64,000 nt of DNA from Neckera pumila (Eukaryota > Streptophyta > Bryopsida > Hypnales > Neckeraceae). Both the position numbers and the translations under genes were made by a program. Where the stretch lies: positions 30,763,445-30,827,444 of the forward strand of contig OZ018411.1 of assembly GCA_963969595.1 (NCBI GenBank), written 5' to 3'. The notes under the pieces were generated by a model. It was not told where the DNA came from and did not search any database. It saw nothing but the letters and a program-made list of their open reading frames with translations. Positions 58,936 through 64,000 of the stretch are shown here, piece by piece. Every line of letters begins with the position of its first letter. Position 1 is the stretch's first letter.

Positions 58936-59440
58936 CTTGCGTCTTTGCCTCCTTGTGTCCGTGCCTGGACACTCCCAAAGCCAAATGGTTTTTGGGAGTG
59001 CTTATGAAATCCTTGAGTCTGCGCCTCTCTGCGTCATCGCCCGGACACTCCCGAAAACACTTCAAGAGTGATTCTCAAATCCTTGAGTCCGCGCTTCCCT
59101 GCGTCCGCGCCCGGACACTCCCCAAAACAAAACGGTTTTCAGGAGTGATTCTGAAAGTCTTGAGTTTGCGCCTCCCTGCATCCGCGCCGGGATACTCCCA
59201 AAAATAAAACGGTTTTCAGGAGTGATTCTGAAAGTCTTGAGTCCGCGCCTCCCTGCATCCGCGCACAGACACTCCCGAAAATACTTCGGGAGTGAATCTG
59301 AAATCCTTGCGCTAGCGCCCGGATACTTCCGAAAACACTTTGGGAGTGAATCTAAAATCCTTGCGTCCGTGCCTCTTTGAGTCCGTGCCTGGACACTCCC
59401 GAAAACCAAATGGCTTCGGGAGTGAATCTGAAATCCTTGA
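58936..59440 (+). repeat. Hairpin-bearing minisatellite, seven units of 54-77 bp
   Basis: Units begin ATCCTTGAGTCCGCGCC or a variant near 58936, 59010, 59080, 59157, 59234, 59304 and 59358. Each contains CACTCCCGAAAAC and ends with its complement, TTCGGGAGTG or a variant, so each can fold into its own stem-loop. Because unit length is often not a multiple of three, the open frames across it are repeats by chance. Confidence 0.8.
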
Positions 59441-59443
59441 GTA

Positions 59444-59608
59444 TGGAACAAAATCTATACCTATGATGGATTGTATAGGGTGGATGGTTATGACCTTAAG
59501 GTGGGACAAGATGGTCACAAGGTGTATACATTCGATTTGAAGAGGCTTAAAGATCAACCGTCATTAGACACTGAAAAGTGGAAACGTCTCAAGAATCTTA
59601 AGAAATGA
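59444..59608 (+). pseudogene. SRA/YDG-domain fragment (SUVH/ORTHRUS-like)
   Basis: The frame reads WNKIYTYDGLYRVDGYDL, then KVGQDGHKVYTFDLKRLKDQ and a TGA at 59606. The YDGLYRV core and the following KVYxFxLKRLxxQP pattern are those of the SRA (YDG) domain, which flips out and reads 5-methylcytosine in plant SUVH methyltransferases and VIM/ORTHRUS ligases. Only about 54 residues remain, joined directly to the minisatellite, with an in-frame stop two codons upstream. It may be a captured gene fragment or an isolated exon; a functional gene is unlikely. Confidence 0.65.
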
Positions 59609-60797
59609 GTATCTCAAGCCTCTTAGACATTGTTTCCACATGTATGAAAAGAGTGTTGATCAATTTGATGACTTGCAAAAGATGTATGTTTTTATTTGTG
59701 ACAAAAATATACTTCAAACTATGCACATTAAGTCTTTTGGGACAGACTCAATTATGTTTCTAAGGTCAAAGTTGTAAACATTTTTGCTATTTGAGCTTAT
59801 TCTTACTTAGGCCCATGGTCCACATCATGGCCCCTAATCAAACAAACAGATCTCCCACGTTTGTAGGTATTTATAAGAGCTTTGTTTCCTTTTTTGGGCT
59901 TTTGATCTTCCAATTGCCGCTTGTCACCTTTGTAATTGTTTCCACCCTGGCCAGTGTATTTGACTGTCTCCCCATGGTCATCGTCATCCCATTATCCACC
60001 CAAGATCACCACGCTATAAGCCACCTTCTCCCCTCGATCTTCAACCCATGCAATTCCTCTCTGCACTTGATGGTGCAAGTTTATTTGAAGGGTGTCCCTT
60101 CCAATTTTTTTAATTTTAAATCCCAACAATGGAAATTTTAAATCCTTGTAAAGCGAGAACCCTTTACTTGAATTTAAAATAAATGTTAATGGTAGAAAGG
60201 TATCCTCATGAACCACTCATTTGTTAAATACCAACAATACCATTTATGAAGCCTTTTAAGGAAAAAGTTGAAGTCACGTGCTTCAAAAGTCCAAATAAAA
60301 ATAAAATAAAAGGTGGAAGCGCTCTCCTTTTAGTAGTGATGATGCTGGCAATATAGTGAATACATATTACAAAATTAAATCTTCAGTGATTAAAAGTAAT
60401 ATTCAAAAACATATTAACTTAAAACAATCAAATTTTTGGGTACTTTTCTAAACTTATCTATCTTGTGCTAATGTGCTTTGTGCATTTAAATAATTTGTTG
60501 CACTAATTAGTGGTTGCATACAATTGCGAAAAGTGCATTTGTAGACCATCACACTCAACATAAGGAATGTGAGGTTGTAGGTACAATTATGATCTTAGAC
60601 TTGCAGAAAGGGGCTTGTCATTGAAGCTTCAAATTACAACCAAAGAGCATACAATATTTGTACATGAGTATATGAAGAATCTTTGGATCATGAACACTCC
60701 TAGATTTTATCGTATAAACAAATATATATTGCCCCTATGACCCTAATGTATCTCACTAACGCCTTAACTGCATTGTTCACGGGTCATTTCAAAGAGG
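59609..60797. other. AT-rich intergenic DNA, no gene seen
   Basis: A 116-codon plus-strand frame (59791-60141) has no recognised domain. Nothing else is supported. Confidence 0.4.
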
Positions 60798-61349
60798 TCA
60801 AGCTTCATCAATATGGCGGCGGGCACACTCAAAGTCTTCAATCTTCTTTTTGAATCCTTCCTCTTCAATGTTGAACTCTTTTTGTATGATCTCCTTCTCC
60901 CGACAAAGTTGTGTAACTTTGCCCTTTAGGCCTTCAATAATCTTCAATGAAGAAGCCTTGTCTAGGTTGGACATTCCTATTTTCCCGTCCACCAAATGTA
61001 ATAAACCTTCTGTCATCATAGAAGGCTCCATTTTAGTTCCATCTCCCGAAAATCCTTGTCCAACTTGGTTCCACCTATCAAGATCCGCGAGTTGTTCTTG
61101 GAAATTCTCAAGTGGTTCAGATGATGGTCCAACTATGTTGCTGTCATTTTCAGTTTCTTCCATTCCAATATGAACACCTTCAATGCTTCCCGGTTCTACC
61201 AAAGAGTCCCAATAAGACTGAAGTTGAGTGTCTCTTAGATTAAGTAGTATTTCATCCCTCTCCTCCTTTGTGCATCCAGATTTGAGGTCAACATCTGAAT
61301 CTTCGGACCATTCTACCAACGCATCTGCAAGGTACTCTACATCATGTTT
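60798..61349 (-). CDS. Hypothetical acidic coiled-coil protein, 5' end disrupted
   Basis: The 198-codon minus-strand frame starts inside the CACTA element (61394), so its first 15 residues are transposon-derived and the true beginning is lost or lies in another exon. The native part runs from HDVEYLADALVEWSEDSDVD through an acidic middle (EETENDSN) to a C-terminal helix (GLKGKVTQLCREKEIIQKEF) and ends FECARRHIDEA. No family is recognised. It may be the last exon of a gene or a retroelement remnant. The frame is long for this AT-rich setting, which supports past coding. Confidence 0.4.
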   Translation of the reverse strand, partial: KHDVEYLADALVEWSEDSDVDLKSGCTKEERDEILLNLRDTQLQSYWDSLVEPGSIEGVHIGMEETENDSNIVGPSSEPLENFQEQLADLDRWNQVGQGFSGDGTKMEPSMMTEGLLHLVDGKIGMSNLDKASSLKIIEGLKGKVTQLCREKEIIQKEFNIEEEGFKKKIEDFECARRHIDEA

Positions 61350-63064
61350 CACTATAAGAAACCCGTTTTTTTTTTTTATCCTTGGATTCTGCATGTTGAT
61401 GTCACGATTGGTGTCTTGAAATGTCTACGTGGACGTCCAAAAAATTGCGTTGCTCAAGACTCGGGTTTGACATCAGATTTGACGTCGGACATTAGTATGC
61501 TAGGGGACTGGATGTCCAAAAAAAATGGGTCAACGGGGTCCTCAAAGGCTGCCATGTGGCTGCCACCTAAGCGCCACATGCGCACGAGCAGCCACGTAGG
61601 AAACTTTTTCATCCATTTTTTACCATGACGTGGCATCTAAGGTGGCATGTGACATGGCGGCAGGAAAAATGACGTGGCATCCAGCAAGGATGATGTGGCA
61701 TGCCACATCAACATATTTTTTTGTTGTCTAAGAATTTTTTTACTATCTTTGAAGATGTCAACATAGAGATCTATACGTTTTCTGAAACATCAACTCAGAT
61801 GTCCAGACATTTTCATAGATGTATTTTGAAATATCACCTTAGATGTCCAAATTTCTTGTGACATCAATGTAAACATCTACTTTACATCATGAATACCTCT
61901 AGCAATGTTTGGTATGATCTAGGAGAACAAAATGATGTCACATTAAACATTCATGGAATGGAATGGAATATTCAGCATAATGTTAATATGGACAGTCTAA
62001 CGTGTCTCATATGATGTCCCTCATGCATGTCATAATGTCCAATATAACATGTCATACACAATATACCATACATTATATATCATACATAATATACCATACA
62101 TTATACATCATATATCATACATAATACGCCGTACAAAATACATCATAATTGGCAATTATGTCACATAGCTTCAAAAGCCACTTGATGTGAGTTTATAGAG
62201 GGGAAAAGACGAAGTCTTTATACAAGTGGAGTGGTACAGGGGAAGACAAACTATATGGGACATTGAAAACACTGGATTTAAATTTTGGTGGAGCAGTACA
62301 CAGACGTCGAGTAGAATGTTTTTTGCATGTCTCAAAGGTAGCTCTGATGACGTCTCTATAGATGTTATACCAACTATGACTATGTTTCTTAAAACATCTA
62401 GAAGTCTACAAAAACATACAAGAAAACATCTCAACGTTTTATAAGATGTCTTTAGTAACATTTCTACATCTACTTAGACATCTCCAATATAAGTGTAGAA
62501 AACGCAAAAATGGGCTCTTTATACAAGTGGAGTAATAGAGGGGAAGACAAACTATATGGGACATTGAAAACACTGGATTTAAATTTTGGTAGAGCAGCAT
62601 ACAGACGTCCAATAGGATGTTTTTTGTATGTCTCAAAGGCCGCTCTAATGATGTCTCTATAGACGTTATACCGATTGTGATTATGTTTTTCAAGACATCT
62701 AGAAGTCTACAAAAATGTCCAAAAAAACATCTCAATGTTTTATAAGATGTCTCCAGTGACATCTCTATGTCTACTTAGACATCTCCAATATCAGCGTAGA
62801 AAACGCAAAGATGGGCTCTTTATACAAGTGGAGTGGTAGAGGGGAAGACAAACTATATGGGACATTGAAAACACTAGATTTAAATTTTGGTAGAGCAGCA
62901 TACAGATGTCCAATAGGATGTTTTTTGTATGTCTCAAAGGCCACTCTAATGATGTTTCCATAGATGTTATACCGATTGTGATTATGTTTCTTAAGACATC
63001 TAGAAGTCTACAAAAATGTCCAAGAAAACATCTCTATGTTTTATAAGATGTCTCCAGTGACATC
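61350..63064 (+). mobile_element. CACTA element, second copy, right end missing
   Basis: It starts CACTATAAGAAACCCG at 61350 and follows the copy at 49297 closely, including the palindromic GACGTGGCAT strings near 61626-61700. Near 62510 it departs by repeating a 301-bp unit, and it is cut at about 63064 where the gag-like element's terminal region starts. No transposase is coded. Confidence 0.75.
62215..63064 (+). repeat. 301-bp tandem repeat inside the CACTA element
   Basis: Units start TCTTTATACAAGTGGAGT at 62215, 62516 and 62817, exactly 301 bases apart; the third is truncated. The CACTA copy at 49297 has one unit only (near 50155), so the amplification happened in this copy. Confidence 0.85.
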
Positions 63065-63065
63065 T

Positions 63066-64000
63066 GTCGTACACGCAATCTAGGCGTAAGTATCCTTAAC
63101 ACAAAAATGTGCCAAGATAACATGAAATATTGTCCCAGGGAATTTCTGGATTATATGTAGCATTTTCGAGCTATCCGGCTTTTCTATCTTTCTTTCTTCT
63201 CACCTACTCAACATTTTCCGGATCCTTTCACAATCCGGACCATAAACTATCCGAAATCTGGTTTACGTCTCTTCGTCCAATCCGGTTTTCAATACCTCTG
63301 TTTTACCTTCAGAGGGTCCACTAGTTGATCTTTTGAGGGGGTAGGGACTTCACCACTCTTGTTCTCCTATAATTCTAACAAACACAAATAACAACACCCA
63401 AGTATTCAAGAAGTTGCAGCAAGACGAAAAGATCCGGATCCTCACAACTTCCGGATGGTGATTTCGGACAGCAAGTCACTCAGGAATACTTCACTCTCCC
63501 TTACTACAACGACAAATCTCAGAGCTTGGAATAGATGCGGGGGTGTAATCTTTCTAGATGTTAGATGAATTCTGAGGTTGGCAGATCTTCCGGACAGGTG
63601 GGGGCTTCCTTGGGCGGGCGCTTACTTCCGCATGGCTTAACAACCGGACTGGCTTCCCCGCTACTCTATGATCCGGACTACCTTTCGGGTAGTTTAAAGA
63701 CACAGTGCGCAGCTTCTAAGTCAACAATCCAACAACATTACAATAGTACACTCTCGACTCATACCGTATTCCCCTAAATCCGGATTCCTCCTCACCCGTC
63801 CTTTCCTTCCAACATCCAGACCATAGATCAACAAAATCCGGATACACTGATATAGCCAAAATGCATACCCAAGGGCTCAGATTTCGAAAAGGAAATGAAA
63901 TACAATTGAATATCAACTAGGAGGGAATGAGGGGCAACTAACTTATCCGCCCTTAAAAACCCAAAACAAAACCAAAGTCAACACCCTAAAAGTGAAAAAG
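63066..64000 (-). repeat. Terminal region of another gag-like element
   Basis: It starts TGTCGTACACGCAATCTAGG, like 37748, and follows 37748-38700 in order (CCTTCAGAGGGTCCACT; GGGTAGGGACTTCACCACTC; GAAAAGATCCGGATCCTCAC). It continues past the window edge, where the coding part would be expected on the minus strand. Confidence 0.6.

Noticed and set aside
58936..59440. CRISPR-like array
   Set aside because: Units are imperfect, contiguous and without unique spacers; it is a plant minisatellite.
59062..59557. Minus-strand frames of 81-129 codons with repeated peptide units
   Set aside because: They lie wholly or mostly in the hairpin minisatellite; unit lengths vary out of frame and no start or domain is supported.

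Overview
The window looks like nuclear DNA of a land plant, most likely a non-seed lineage such as a moss, liverwort, lycophyte or fern. It is AT-rich and dominated by transposon relics, with four recognisable plant genes that have GT-AG introns or are intronless. The genes are an OEP16-type envelope channel (+), a GDSL/SGNH esterase-lipase (-), a heavy-metal-associated (HMA) protein with a Lys/Glu-rich tail (+) and an intronless L-type lectin receptor kinase (-). The species cannot be settled from the sequence alone.

Layout. 1-4.65 kb: AT-rich elements of about 0.93 kb flanked by TTAA, one nested in a Harbinger-like element. 4.89-6.12 kb: the OEP16 gene behind duplicated G-boxes. 6.1-8.0 kb: short tandem repeats. 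8.05-10.77 kb: the GDSL gene, five exons. 11-24.2 kb: a transposon bed with the best-preserved TTAA-flanked elements, including two nearly identical inverted copies and three elements joined by single TTAA sites. 24.2-30.2 kb: single-copy-looking DNA and the HMA gene. 31.0-33.4 kb: the receptor kinase. 33.9-36.6 kb: small elements and unrecognised sequence. 36.6-53.7 kb: a nest of at least seven copies of an element coding for a gag-like, coiled-coil protein, broken by a piggyBac-type transposase relic and by CACTA elements. 53.7-55.2 kb: a decayed gene with a RING-like zinc-binding region. 55.2-64 kb: more TTAA-type sequence, several tandem repeats, a fragment of an SRA/YDG methyl-DNA-binding domain, a second CACTA element with an amplified 301-bp unit, and another piece of the gag-like element.

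The four genes show no sign of acting in one pathway; they are islands between mobile DNA. The most coherent hidden system is mobile. A large family of TTAA-flanked elements with CCCYTNAAGG-type ends fits the piggyBac target site, and a decayed piggyBac-like transposase lies in the same window. The second is the gag-like family, for which no reverse transcriptase or integrase was found here. The receptor kinase lacks the DFG aspartate, so it is probably a pseudokinase.
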